The notes below the pieces were generated by a model. The model worked only from the letters and a program-made list of their open reading frames with translations, was not told where the DNA came from and ran no database searches. Shown here one piece after another: positions 28,936 through 37,343 of a DNA stretch of 64,000 nt. A program made the position numbers and the translations under genes. The DNA lies in contig NZ_JARRAG010000001.1 of assembly GCF_029589435.1 (NCBI RefSeq), forward strand, positions 1,230,808-1,294,807. The letters are read 5' to 3'. The stretch comes from Paludisphaera mucosa (GTDB lineage Bacteria > Planctomycetota > Planctomycetia > Isosphaerales > Isosphaeraceae). Numbering within the stretch: position 1 is the stretch's first letter; each line of letters opens with the position of its first letter.

Positions 28936-29448
28936 ATGACGCCGTTGACGCAAAAAGTCCTCATGGCGTTGATCTGCGTCACGGCCGTCGGGTATTAACC
29001 TCAGGCCGCGACCTTCAAGGGCAGCGTCACCTTGAAAATTTGCAAACCGTATAAACGAAACGCGGAGCATCACTTAGAGTGGGCCGTCACCGACCGAACG
29101 ACGGAATGGGATCTCCTCGATGGGCACGACGATTTATGGTGGATCCGGGCCGTCGTGCACGACATGGAGGATTCGGTCGCAAAGCCTGTCGTCGAAGTTA
29201 CGCTTCCGCGGTTTCTTTGTTTGGCGGGACGCGGAACACGAACAAGGGTCGGGATCGCCCCGACCGATATGCGACGGGTCATCACGAGAGCCGGCTTTAC
29301 TCATGGCGCGGGAGTGGATCGGGATCATGAAAGGCATCACAATCCTGACGATTACGAAGGATTCGGACTGGCTCATCCGTATGCGGCCTGCGTTGCACGC
29401 CGCGGGTCGCGGACGCCTCGTCGTGGCCGAGTCGATCGCGGAAGCTGA
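28936..29448 (+). pseudogene. Possible small secreted-protein ORF interrupted by an in-frame TAA
   Basis: An ATG with AGGAG four bases upstream starts a typical signal-peptide-like run of 20 residues (Lys, then Val-Leu-Met-Ala-Leu-Ile-Cys-Val). It ends at TAA 28996-28998. The same frame continues with Pro-Gln-Ala-Ala, resembling a cleavage site, and stays open to 29448. The region (28770-29326) is less GC-rich than its neighbours. It could be a nonsense-broken gene or plain noncoding sequence. The last third overlaps the receiver gene in another frame and is probably not coding. Confidence 0.2.
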
Positions 29449-29812
29449 ACGGCTGCTGGCCTACGCGAAGCCCCGCCTGATCGTCGTCGACTGGAAGCGG
29501 TCGCAGTGCTCTTCCGACGACGTCGCGCCCCTTCTGTGGAAGAACTCGACGCAGGCGCGGCCCGCCTCGGTGATGATCCTCGCGCAGGATTATCAGGTCG
29601 AGGAGGCCACGGTCCTATATCAACTGGGCGTCGACGAGTACGTCAGCGACTCGGACCACCATGACGTCCTGGGCTCCGTGCTTAGCGCCCATTCCCCGGA
29701 GTCGTCTGCGATCGCCGGACATCATTGGAGATCGTCGACGACGACGTCGCCAGCCCTGACCGATGCGGGTGATGCGAGGTCGTCGTTCGAGCCGATCGGG
29801 ACGGCGCGCTGA
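29327..29812 (+). CDS. Degenerate response-regulator receiver-like protein
   Basis: A 161-residue protein whose first 125 residues follow the CheY-like receiver pattern. There is a beta-strand Ile-Thr-Ile-Leu-Thr-Ile-Thr with acidic Asp-Ser-Asp, and the phospho-acceptor candidate Asp55 in Leu-Ile-Val-Val-Asp-Trp. Then comes Ala-Ser-Val-Met-Ile-Leu-Ala-Gln where Thr/Ser-Ala is expected, and Gly-Val-Asp-Glu-Tyr-Val-Ser-Asp where the invariant Lys-Pro is expected. The missing Lys and Thr suggest non-canonical signalling. The C-terminal 35 residues are Ser/Thr-rich and unstructured. There is no output domain and no adjacent kinase. ATG 29327 opens the first strand; longer starts are possible. Confidence 0.6.
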   Translation: MKGITILTITKDSDWLIRMRPALHAAGRGRLVVAESIAEAERLLAYAKPRLIVVDWKRSQCSSDDVAPLLWKNSTQARPASVMILAQDYQVEEATVLYQLGVDEYVSDSDHHDVLGSVLSAHSPESSAIAGHHWRSSTTTSPALTDAGDARSSFEPIGTAR

Positions 29813-29895
29813 GCGTCGGAGGCCGCCGAGCCAACACTTGAACCCCCCTGGGGGCGGGTCGCGGAACCGGCGGCGATGGGGAGAGGCCTTCGCGG

Positions 29896-32800
29896 TCAGG
29901 GAGCGCCGGCGGCGGGGCTGCCGGCCGGCTTCGGGGCCGCGTCGACGGAGGTCGAGGGGCGATCGAGCCCCAACGGAGCCCGACCCGATTTCACGTCGTC
30001 CAGGCGCCGGCCGTATTTCTCGTAAAGCTCGGTATGGCGGCTCTCCGGGGCGACCGGCTTGCCGTCGATGAACAGCAGCAAGACTTCGGTCGTCGGCTGG
30101 AGGATGTGGCCGGCCGTGACGACGATGTTGGCCCGCTTGCCCGGTTCGAGCGATCCGAGTTGCTCGGCGAGCCCCAAGATCTGGGCCGGGTAGAGAGTCA
30201 CCGCCTTGAGAGCCTCGTCTTCCGGGAGGCCGAAGGCGGAGGCCGTGGCCGCTTCGTAAGGAAGCAGTCGGCTGTTGCGCGGGGAAGACGCCCCGGGGGC
30301 CGACCGGATGGCGAACGCGATGCCGGCCGCGTGGAGCTTCGCCGGATTGGCGTAGGGAGCGTCGTACGGGTCGTACTCCCGGGCTGGGAAGTTCATCGTC
30401 CCAGCCACCAGCACGGGGAGGCCGGACTTCTTGATCGCGTCCGCGACCTTCCAGGCGTCGGCCGCGCCGGAGATCGCCGCCTTGAGCTTGAGATCCTTGG
30501 CGAGGGCCAGGGCGTCGAGGATCTCCGTGCGCTCGTCGGCGTGCAGCACGACGAGTTTCTCACCCTTGGCGTACGGCGCGAGGGCTGCCAGTCGGGGGTC
30601 GACCTTGGGCGCCGGCAGGTTCTTGGCGCGAGCCTCGACGGTCACCTCGTCATACCGCCTGGCCTTGAGGAATTGCTGCTTGAGGGCTTCGAGCTGCTCC
30701 TTGCGGCGGGCGTTGGGATCCGGGTTCTCGGGGAGGCCGGCTCCCGGTCCGCCGGGCCGGGACTGGGGCTGGGAACCGAGCGGGCGGTGGACGAACCGGG
30801 GGATGTTCACGGACAACGCCGCGGGGTCGACGAAGGCCAGCTCGCGCGGCACCCAGCCGTGGAAGTTGACCAGGGCCGATTGCCCCGAGATCGCGCCGCC
30901 GGATGGTTCGACGAGGCCCGCGAGCACGCCGTTGGCGCGCGTGACCGGGATGTGCTCGCTGTCGGCCCGGATCGCGGTCGCCGCGTGCAGCTCGGGCTGG
31001 AAGCGGCCGGAGTCGGCGAAGTCGAGGGTCTCGTTCAGGCTGGCGATCTCGGCGAGGCCGACGGTCGTGCCGGCGTCGATCAGGCCCGGCCAGACGTCGA
31101 GCCCCTTGACCTCGATGGCCTGGGCCTCGGCCGGCACGGGCGTTCCCGCGGGACCCACTGCGGCGATCTTGCCGCCGACGACCACTAGAACGCCGTTCTC
31201 GATCGCCGGCCCGCTCACCGGGTGGATCGTCGCGCCGAGGAGTGCGTAATCCTGCTTGGGCTGGGCGGTGAAGGTCAGGTCGCGGTTTCTGGCGGCTTCG
31301 CCCGGTTGCGGCATCTTCGTATGATCGCCGGGACGCGTCGCGGACTTTCCGTCGACGAGCGGTCGGCGCTGGAAGTAGACCTCGCCGTCGATCAGGGTCA
31401 TCTCGCAACGCGACAGGGCGTCGAAGGGATGGCCGTTGAACAACGCGACGTCGCCGTCCTTGCCGACCTCGAGCGAGCCGAGTCGGTCCTCACGCCCGAG
31501 TTCGAGGGCGGGGTTGATCGTCACGAAGGCCAGGGCTTGCTCCTCGGTCGCGCCGCCGTACTTCACCATCTTCGCCGCCTCGTGGTAGAGGTGACGGATC
31601 AGCTCCTCGCTGTCGCTCTTGATGCTCACGGCGACGCCCGCGCGGGTCATCAGCATGGCGTTGAAGGGGATCGCGTCGAAGGCCTCGATCTTGTAGGCCC
31701 ACCAGTCGGAGAAAGTCGAGGCGTGGGCGCCGTGGGCGGCGATCTCGGGCCCGACCTTGTAGCCTTCCAGAACGTGCTGCAGGGATTGGACCCGGACGCC
31801 GTAGCGCTCGGCCGTCCGCAGCAGCATGAGGATCTCGTCGGCCCGATAGCAGTGGCTGTTCACCTTGATCGAACCGTCGAGGATGCGTTCCAGGGCCTCG
31901 AGTCGGAAGTCCCGACGCGGGGCCGGGCCGGCCTTGTCGCCGGTGGCCGCGACCTTGTCGTTGTACGTCTTCCAGGCCTTCTTGTAGGCGAGCGCCTCCT
32001 CGAAGGCCCCGCTGATCACGGCCTCGACGCCCATCCGCGTGTTCGGGAACCGGCCCGTCGAACGGGTGACGTTCTCGCCGAGGGCGAACTTCACGCCCTG
32101 CGGGCCCTCGCGGATGATCAGGTCGCGGCCGGGGAGGCCGTACTTCAGCTTGATGACGGCGTCCTGGCCGCCGATGGTGTTGGCCGAGCCGTGGAGAACG
32201 CGGGCCGTGGTCGTGCCGCCGGCGAGCGCCCGATAGATCGAGACGTCGTCGCCGGTGACGACGTCCTTGACGCCGACGTCCGGTACGACGGACAGGCTGA
32301 ATTCGTTGACGCTCCCCTGGACGGCGATGTGGGAGTGGGTGTCGATCGCCCCGGGGGCCGCGACCATCCCCTCGGCGTCGATCACCGGCACGCCCTCGGC
32401 CGCCGTGACGTCGGGTCCAATCGACTTGATCTTGCCCTTCTCGATGAGGATCGACCCCTTCGGGATCGTCCCCTTGGTCCCGGTGAGGATCACGACGTTC
32501 TTGATCAGGACGTCGCCGCCGGTCTTGATCTGCGGCTTCCGGTCGGCGTCCAGCTCGGTCGCGACGTCCACGAAGGGAGCGGGGGGCACTTCCTTCGCCT
32601 TCTCCTCCTTGGGCTTCTCGTCGGGCTTGGGTTTGTCGTCCTTCTTGTCGTCAGGCTTGGCCTTCTCCTCTTGGTTGGCATCAGGGGCGGGCTTGTCGTC
32701 CTTCGGCTCGTCATCTTTCTTCTCGTCGTCCCTCTTCTCCTCGGTCTTGGCCTCTTCGGGCTCTCCTTCGGGGCGGGGCCGTCCGCCCCGCGCGCCGGGA

Positions 32801-34326
32801 CCGCGACGTCCGCCGGGGCGACCTTCGGCGGGCTGGTCGTCGGGCTTCATCTCATACTTGCGGCCGTCGACGAAGGCGTATTTGACCTTGGCCTTCTCGT
32901 CCTGGAACGGGGCGGAGTAGACGACGACGTGGGCGAGCTTACCGGGCTCCAGGGTGCCCAGCCGACGCTCCAGGCCGATGAGCCTGGCCGCGCCCAGGGT
33001 CAGTCCCTCGACGGCCTGCTCAGGAGTGAGTCCCTGGGCGATCAGGGCACGAAGCCTGGCCGGGACGTTCTCGATCTTGTCGATCCCTTCGGTCCCCAGC
33101 GCGAACGGGATGCCCTGTTTGGCGAGCAAGGCGGCCGTGGAGACCCGGGCTTTCCACCGTTCGAGATACTCGGCGTGGACCCGGAGCGGATCGTCGCGCT
33201 GGGCGTCGATCCGCTTGCGGTACTCCTCCTCGGTCGGGACCTTGGGCTCTTCCGGGAAGTCTAGTCGCAGGACGACGGCGACGTTCTCGGCCTTCAGACG
33301 GTCGACGACCTTGGAGGCCTCCCGGCCGCCCACGATGACGGCGGACGTGCCGAACTCCTTGGAGAGGTCGAGCGCCCGGTGAATTTCGTCGCGGGTCTCG
33401 GCCTGCCACCAGACCGGCAACTCCTTCGACCGAGCCTGGGCCAGGACGTCGAGAGCCGGGTCGTCCGCGACGGGTGCGCCGCCGTGGGCCTTCTCGTACG
33501 CCAGCAGCATCTGATGATGCTCGGCGTCGCTCATCGCTTGCCGCAGGTGGGCGACGGCTCCCATCAAGACCCGGGGATAGGGATTCTCGGCGGCCCCTTC
33601 GCGGGCTCCGAATCCGCGGCCGCCCCGGCCGCCGGGCGTGCCGGGCGTCGGCGGGCCCGCGCCGGCGGTCGGCTCCTGGGGCGGGGCGACCTGGATGTGG
33701 AGGGCGACGGGCGACCTGAGCAGGGCGTCGCGCCGGGGGAGGCCGCTGAGGCTCACCACGGCGCTGCGGCCCGTAGCGATCGCCCCGGACGGCGCGGTGA
33801 GCATGGCGGTGAAGCCCACGCGGCGACGGGGATCGGCGAGGCCGTCGTTCAGGTCGAGCGCGTCGGCGACCTGGAATTCCGGGGTCAGGCCCTTGCGGTT
33901 GTCGGCCGGCGTCGCGGCGAGCGTGGTCTCGGAAAGGTCGACCGGCCGGCCTCGACCGGTGGCCGAACGCTCGACGCCTGCCTTCTGCCCGGCCGACGTG
34001 AAGAGGTCGAGGAAGCCCGGATAGACCACCAGCCCCTTGCCGTCGATGACCTCGGCGTCGAACGGGACGGCGACCTCCGCCGCGGGGCCGGCCGCCTCGA
34101 TCAGGCCGCCGCGCACGACCAGCACGCCGTCGTCCACGACCTTGCCGGGGGCGATGAACAGCTTGGCGCCTTTCACGGCGTAGGCGTTCGGGAATGCCAG
34201 GTCGTTGTCGTCCGCGGCCCGCATCGAGACCGGCGCCGCGAGCATGGCGGCGGCCAGCAGGGCCCGGAGGACGGTGATGTTCGACGGCGGAAGAGACCGC
34301 TGGGGCCTGGCGGACGGGCTGCTCAT
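29896..34326 (-). CDS. Exported triple amidohydrolase fusion
   Basis: A 1476-residue exported protein with three amidohydrolase-superfamily modules. A signal peptide (about residues 1-38) precedes module 1 (about 45-490). Next comes a Lys/Asp/Glu-rich linker (about 492-582), module 2 (about 590-1000) and module 3 (about 1005-1440). Only module 2 has the metal-binding HxH motif (His664-Ser-His666) after Pro-Gly-Ala-Ile-Asp-Thr, with further His residues and a Lys-Ser-Asp-Ser that can supply the distal Asp. At the same place modules 1 and 3 read Pro-Gly-Phe-Leu-Asp-Leu-Phe-Thr and Pro-Gly-Leu-Ile-Asp-Ala-Gly-Thr. All three end with the Gly-Ser/Thr-Leu-Glu-Pro/Val-Gly-Lys strand of imidazolonepropionase-like enzymes. 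ATG 34326 starts the signal peptide. Confidence 0.85.
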   Translation of the reverse strand: MSSPSARPQRSLPPSNITVLRALLAAAMLAAPVSMRAADDNDLAFPNAYAVKGAKLFIAPGKVVDDGVLVVRGGLIEAAGPAAEVAVPFDAEVIDGKGLVVYPGFLDLFTSAGQKAGVERSATGRGRPVDLSETTLAATPADNRKGLTPEFQVADALDLNDGLADPRRRVGFTAMLTAPSGAIATGRSAVVSLSGLPRRDALLRSPVALHIQVAPPQEPTAGAGPPTPGTPGGRGGRGFGAREGAAENPYPRVLMGAVAHLRQAMSDAEHHQMLLAYEKAHGGAPVADDPALDVLAQARSKELPVWWQAETRDEIHRALDLSKEFGTSAVIVGGREASKVVDRLKAENVAVVLRLDFPEEPKVPTEEEYRKRIDAQRDDPLRVHAEYLERWKARVSTAALLAKQGIPFALGTEGIDKIENVPARLRALIAQGLTPEQAVEGLTLGAARLIGLERRLGTLEPGKLAHVVVYSAPFQDEKAKVKYAFVDGRKYEMKPDDQPAEGRPGGRRGPGARGGRPRPEGEPEEAKTEEKRDDEKKDDEPKDDKPAPDANQEEKAKPDDKKDDKPKPDEKPKEEKAKEVPPAPFVDVATELDADRKPQIKTGGDVLIKNVVILTGTKGTIPKGSILIEKGKIKSIGPDVTAAEGVPVIDAEGMVAAPGAIDTHSHIAVQGSVNEFSLSVVPDVGVKDVVTGDDVSIYRALAGGTTTARVLHGSANTIGGQDAVIKLKYGLPGRDLIIREGPQGVKFALGENVTRSTGRFPNTRMGVEAVISGAFEEALAYKKAWKTYNDKVAATGDKAGPAPRRDFRLEALERILDGSIKVNSHCYRADEILMLLRTAERYGVRVQSLQHVLEGYKVGPEIAAHGAHASTFSDWWAYKIEAFDAIPFNAMLMTRAGVAVSIKSDSEELIRHLYHEAAKMVKYGGATEEQALAFVTINPALELGREDRLGSLEVGKDGDVALFNGHPFDALSRCEMTLIDGEVYFQRRPLVDGKSATRPGDHTKMPQPGEAARNRDLTFTAQPKQDYALLGATIHPVSGPAIENGVLVVVGGKIAAVGPAGTPVPAEAQAIEVKGLDVWPGLIDAGTTVGLAEIASLNETLDFADSGRFQPELHAATAIRADSEHIPVTRANGVLAGLVEPSGGAISGQSALVNFHGWVPRELAFVDPAALSVNIPRFVHRPLGSQPQSRPGGPGAGLPENPDPNARRKEQLEALKQQFLKARRYDEVTVEARAKNLPAPKVDPRLAALAPYAKGEKLVVLHADERTEILDALALAKDLKLKAAISGAADAWKVADAIKKSGLPVLVAGTMNFPAREYDPYDAPYANPAKLHAAGIAFAIRSAPGASSPRNSRLLPYEAATASAFGLPEDEALKAVTLYPAQILGLAEQLGSLEPGKRANIVVTAGHILQPTTEVLLLFIDGKPVAPESRHTELYEKYGRRLDDVKSGRAPLGLDRPSTSVDAAPKPAGSPAAGAP

Positions 34327-34563
34327 CGAGATCCTCGTCGAGTGACCGGGGAGCGACGTTTCCGTAGATCGAGATATCTTAGTCGACCGCGTCCGCCCGA
34401 CGCCAACGTTTCCGGTCCGAGAGACAGCCCGAGACTCGGGGGCAGTGAGTTGTTCGATAGGCGTCGGCGCGGCAGACTGAGTTCCGGATCGCATCACCGC
34501 GAGGACACGCGTCGGGGCCGCGTCCCGACGCCGTCGAGCCCTAATCCAGGAGCATCCGCCGCC

Positions 34564-36675
34564 ATGAGACGTTCGATCGGATTTCTCGCCGTCGTCCTCG
34601 TCGGGGCGTCGTCCCTCCCGCCGGCCCGGGCGCAAACCCCGGCCGAATGGGCGCAGTCGGCGGCGTATGTCGCCTCGCTCCAGAACAAGGACGGCGGATT
34701 CGGGCCCGCGCCCGGACAGCCTTCGTCCCTGGGCTCGACAAGCGGCGCGGTGCGCACCCTCCGCTATCTCGGCGGGTCGATTCCCGACGTCCTGACCTGC
34801 ATCAAATACGTGAAGTCTTGCCAGGCCGACGGCGGGTTCGCCCCCACGCCCGGCGGCAAGGCGGATTCGCTGACGACCTCGACCGGCCTGATGGCCGCCG
34901 CCGAATTGAAGATCGTCGATCGGGCCATGGTCGACGGCGCGGTGGCTTTCTTCCACGAGAACGCCAAGGAAGACGAGCAGGTCCGCATGGCGGTCGCCGG
35001 CATGGAGGCCGTCGACGGTCGATCGCCCGACCTTCAGCGCTGGGTCGAGCAGATCTCGAAGCTCGGCAAGCCCGACGGCACGTTCGCCGAAGGACCCGGC
35101 CAGGCCTTCGCCGCAGGGACCGTAGCCGCCACGGTCCTCCGTTCGGGCGGGAGCCTCCTCAATCGCGAGGCGGCCGTCACGGCGATCAAGGCGGGCCAGC
35201 ACGCCGACGGCGGCTGGTCCCGGGACGGCGGCCCGTCCGACCTCGGCAGCTCGTATCGCGTCATGAGGGCCCTCTTCCTTCTGAAGGAGAAGCCCGACCT
35301 CGACCGCCTGCGGGCCTTCATCGCCCGCTGCCGGAAATCGGACGGCACCTTTTCGAACACGCCCGACGGTCAAGGCAACGCAGGCGGGATCTACTCGGCC
35401 TCGATCATGACCTACTGGTCGCGGAAGCTCGACGGCGAGCCGGCGCTCGTCGAGACGGCCGGTTTCGTCCCACTGTTCAACGGCCGCGACCTCACGGGCT
35501 GGGAAGGTGATACCTCCGTATGGTCGGTCCACGACGGCATGATCGTCGGGAAGTCGCAGAAGCTCGATCACAACGTCTTCCTGGCGACTAAGGAGCCCTA
35601 CCGCGATTTCGTGCTTTCGCTGACCTTCCGCGTCGTCGATGGCAAGGGCAACAGCGGGGTGCAGTTGCGGAGCGTCCGCGTCCCCGGGACCGAGATGTCG
35701 GGGTATCAGGCCGACATCGGCGAAGGCTACTGGGCCAGCCTCTATGACGAATCGCGCCGCAATAAGACGCTCGTACCGGGCTCGGCCGAGGCCCTCGCCA
35801 AGCTCAACAAGTCCGACTGGAACCATTACATGATCCGCGCCTTCGGCGACCGGATCACCATCTATCTCAACGGCGTGACGGCCGTCGATTACAAGGAAAC
35901 CGACCCGGCGATCGCCCGCGACGGCCTCATCGCCTTGCAGGTCCATGCGGGCGATGCGATGGAGGTCCAGTTCAAGGACGTGATGATCCAGCGCGTGCCG
36001 TCGCCCGACGCCTCCGTCGACCCCAAGGCCGCCGGCTTCCACCTCCGCAGCGTCACTACCGACCAGGGCGAGTACAAATACACGATCTACGTCCCCGAAG
36101 GCTATGACGAATCCAAGACTTATCCGGCCATCCTCTTCCTGCACGGGGCCGGCGAGCGGGGCGACGACGGCGTGATCTCGTCCCAGGTGGGACTTGGCCC
36201 CGCGATCGTCCAACGAGGCGGGATCCCGGCCATCGTGGTGTTCCCCCAGGCTCGCAAGACCTGGCAGGCCGACTCCGACGACGCCAAGGCTGCGCTCAAA
36301 GCCCTGGACGAGGTCTCGAAGGCGTACCGCGTCGATCCCAAGCGCGTCGTCCTGACGGGACTCTCGATGGGCGGGATGGGGACGTGGAACATCGCCGCGC
36401 AGCATCCCGAGAAGTTCGCCGCGATCGCCCCCATCTGCGGACCCGGGCGGCCCGAGGACGTCACCCATTTCCTATCGCTGCCGATCCGCGGCTTCGTGGG
36501 CGACGCCGACTCGCCTCGCCTCCACCTCGGGATGCGTACGCTGATCGAGGCCCTACAGAGCGCGGGCGCCCATCCCGAGTACACCGAATATCGGGCGGTG
36601 GGACATAACAGCTGGGACCGGGCTTACAACGACCCGGAGACGATCGACTGGATGCTCTCCCAGAAGCGTCCCTGA
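34564..36675 (+). CDS. Exported fusion: prenyltransferase-like repeats, DUF1080 and alpha/beta hydrolase
   Basis: A 703-residue exported protein with signal peptide 1-23 (cleaved after Ala-Arg-Ala). Residues about 28-295 are squalene-oxidase/prenyltransferase-type helical repeats, recognisable by recurring Asp-Gly-Gly-Phe/Trp motifs (Lys-Asp-Gly-Gly-Phe, Ala-Asp-Gly-Gly-Phe, Ala-Asp-Gly-Gly-Trp). Residues about 300-480 are a 3-keto-disaccharide-hydrolase-type (DUF1080) jelly roll, beginning Leu-Phe-Asn-Gly-Arg-Asp-Leu-Thr-Gly-Trp. Residues about 490-703 are an esterase domain with Phe-Leu-His-Gly-Ala-Gly-Glu-Arg-Gly, nucleophile elbow Gly-Leu-Ser-Met-Gly-Gly and a late Gly-His-Asn-Ser-Trp. 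I infer periplasmic glycan-ester or glycoside processing. It diverges from the triple amidohydrolase gene across 237 bases. Confidence 0.85.
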   Translation: MRRSIGFLAVVLVGASSLPPARAQTPAEWAQSAAYVASLQNKDGGFGPAPGQPSSLGSTSGAVRTLRYLGGSIPDVLTCIKYVKSCQADGGFAPTPGGKADSLTTSTGLMAAAELKIVDRAMVDGAVAFFHENAKEDEQVRMAVAGMEAVDGRSPDLQRWVEQISKLGKPDGTFAEGPGQAFAAGTVAATVLRSGGSLLNREAAVTAIKAGQHADGGWSRDGGPSDLGSSYRVMRALFLLKEKPDLDRLRAFIARCRKSDGTFSNTPDGQGNAGGIYSASIMTYWSRKLDGEPALVETAGFVPLFNGRDLTGWEGDTSVWSVHDGMIVGKSQKLDHNVFLATKEPYRDFVLSLTFRVVDGKGNSGVQLRSVRVPGTEMSGYQADIGEGYWASLYDESRRNKTLVPGSAEALAKLNKSDWNHYMIRAFGDRITIYLNGVTAVDYKETDPAIARDGLIALQVHAGDAMEVQFKDVMIQRVPSPDASVDPKAAGFHLRSVTTDQGEYKYTIYVPEGYDESKTYPAILFLHGAGERGDDGVISSQVGLGPAIVQRGGIPAIVVFPQARKTWQADSDDAKAALKALDEVSKAYRVDPKRVVLTGLSMGGMGTWNIAAQHPEKFAAIAPICGPGRPEDVTHFLSLPIRGFVGDADSPRLHLGMRTLIEALQSAGAHPEYTEYRAVGHNSWDRAYNDPETIDWMLSQKRP

Positions 36676-36708
36676 GCGCAAATCGACCTCTCACGGCGGG
36701 CCGCGACG

Positions 36709-37290
36709 TCAGGGATTGACCTCGCGGCCCGACCAGCGACCGCGTGGATCGGCCTCGTACTTCCAGCGGTGCTGGGGGTCGCCCTGAAGCTCCAGGTGGT
36801 CGACCTCCGTCGCGGTCAGGATCATCAGGCAGAACGTCTCGACGGGATGCGAGGCGTCCGGCGGGACCGAGGGGAAGGGGGAGTCGTGGTCGCGCGGCTC
36901 TCCCGGGGCGGGCCAGGTGAAGCTCAGCCGGGTCGCGTCGCTAAGTCCGCCCCACACGTCGCCCCGGGCCTCGCGGAGGCCCGCGTCCGGGGTGCAGTCG
37001 TCGACCAGGCTCAGCAGGCCGGCGAGTCGAAACTGCTCACGCGTCTCGGGAAAATACCAGCAGATCTCCCCGTACGGATTGTTCTCGATCTCGCCGCGTT
37101 TGGAAGACCGGACGTCGGTCGTGAAGACCAGCCGGCGGGCGTCGTCGAGGAAGCCCCGGAAGACGACCGTCCGGATTGATGGCCGGCTGTCGGGGCGGAC
37201 CGTCGCCAGTTGCACCAGGCGCATCTGGTAATGATGCCGGTTGCGGTGCAGGGCCAGGTCGAGCGAGGGTCTCCAGAGTTCGGCGGGCAT
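36709..37290 (-). CDS. Pyridoxamine 5'-phosphate oxidase-like flavoprotein
   Basis: A 193-residue FMN-binding split-barrel protein similar to the Npun_F5749-type pyridoxamine-phosphate-oxidase-like family. Visible elements are Leu-Ala-Thr-Val-Arg-Pro-Asp-Ser-Arg-Pro-Ser-Ile-Arg-Thr-Val-Val-Phe-Arg-Gly (substrate/flavin strand), Phe-Thr-Thr-Asp-Val-Arg-Ser-Ser-Lys (FMN phosphate binding) and a late His-Leu-Glu-Leu-Gln-Gly. The C-terminal Arg-Trp-Lys-Tyr-Glu matches the family end. ATG 37290 is taken since the conserved start Pro-Ala-Glu-Leu-Trp-Arg-Pro follows; the longer open frame runs over the gene upstream. The exact reaction is unknown; these proteins range from PNP oxidases to flavin reductases. 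Confidence 0.78.
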   Translation of the reverse strand: MPAELWRPSLDLALHRNRHHYQMRLVQLATVRPDSRPSIRTVVFRGFLDDARRLVFTTDVRSSKRGEIENNPYGEICWYFPETREQFRLAGLLSLVDDCTPDAGLREARGDVWGGLSDATRLSFTWPAPGEPRDHDSPFPSVPPDASHPVETFCLMILTATEVDHLELQGDPQHRWKYEADPRGRWSGREVNP

Positions 37291-37343
37291 GAGTCCACCC
37301 CGCGTTCCCGGGGAATCGGTCGGGTCGCGCCCGTCCTGGGCCA

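Noticed and set aside
34327-36468. Open-frame extension of the triple amidohydrolase by about 700 codons
   Set aside because: It is antisense to the well-supported cyclase/DUF1080/esterase gene, and the signal peptide begins at 34326.
36698-36730. Nine-base-pair hairpin at the convergent end of the esterase-fusion gene
   Set aside because: It has a 15-base loop, no T-tract, and overlaps the stop codon of the flavoprotein gene, so it is too weak to call a terminator.
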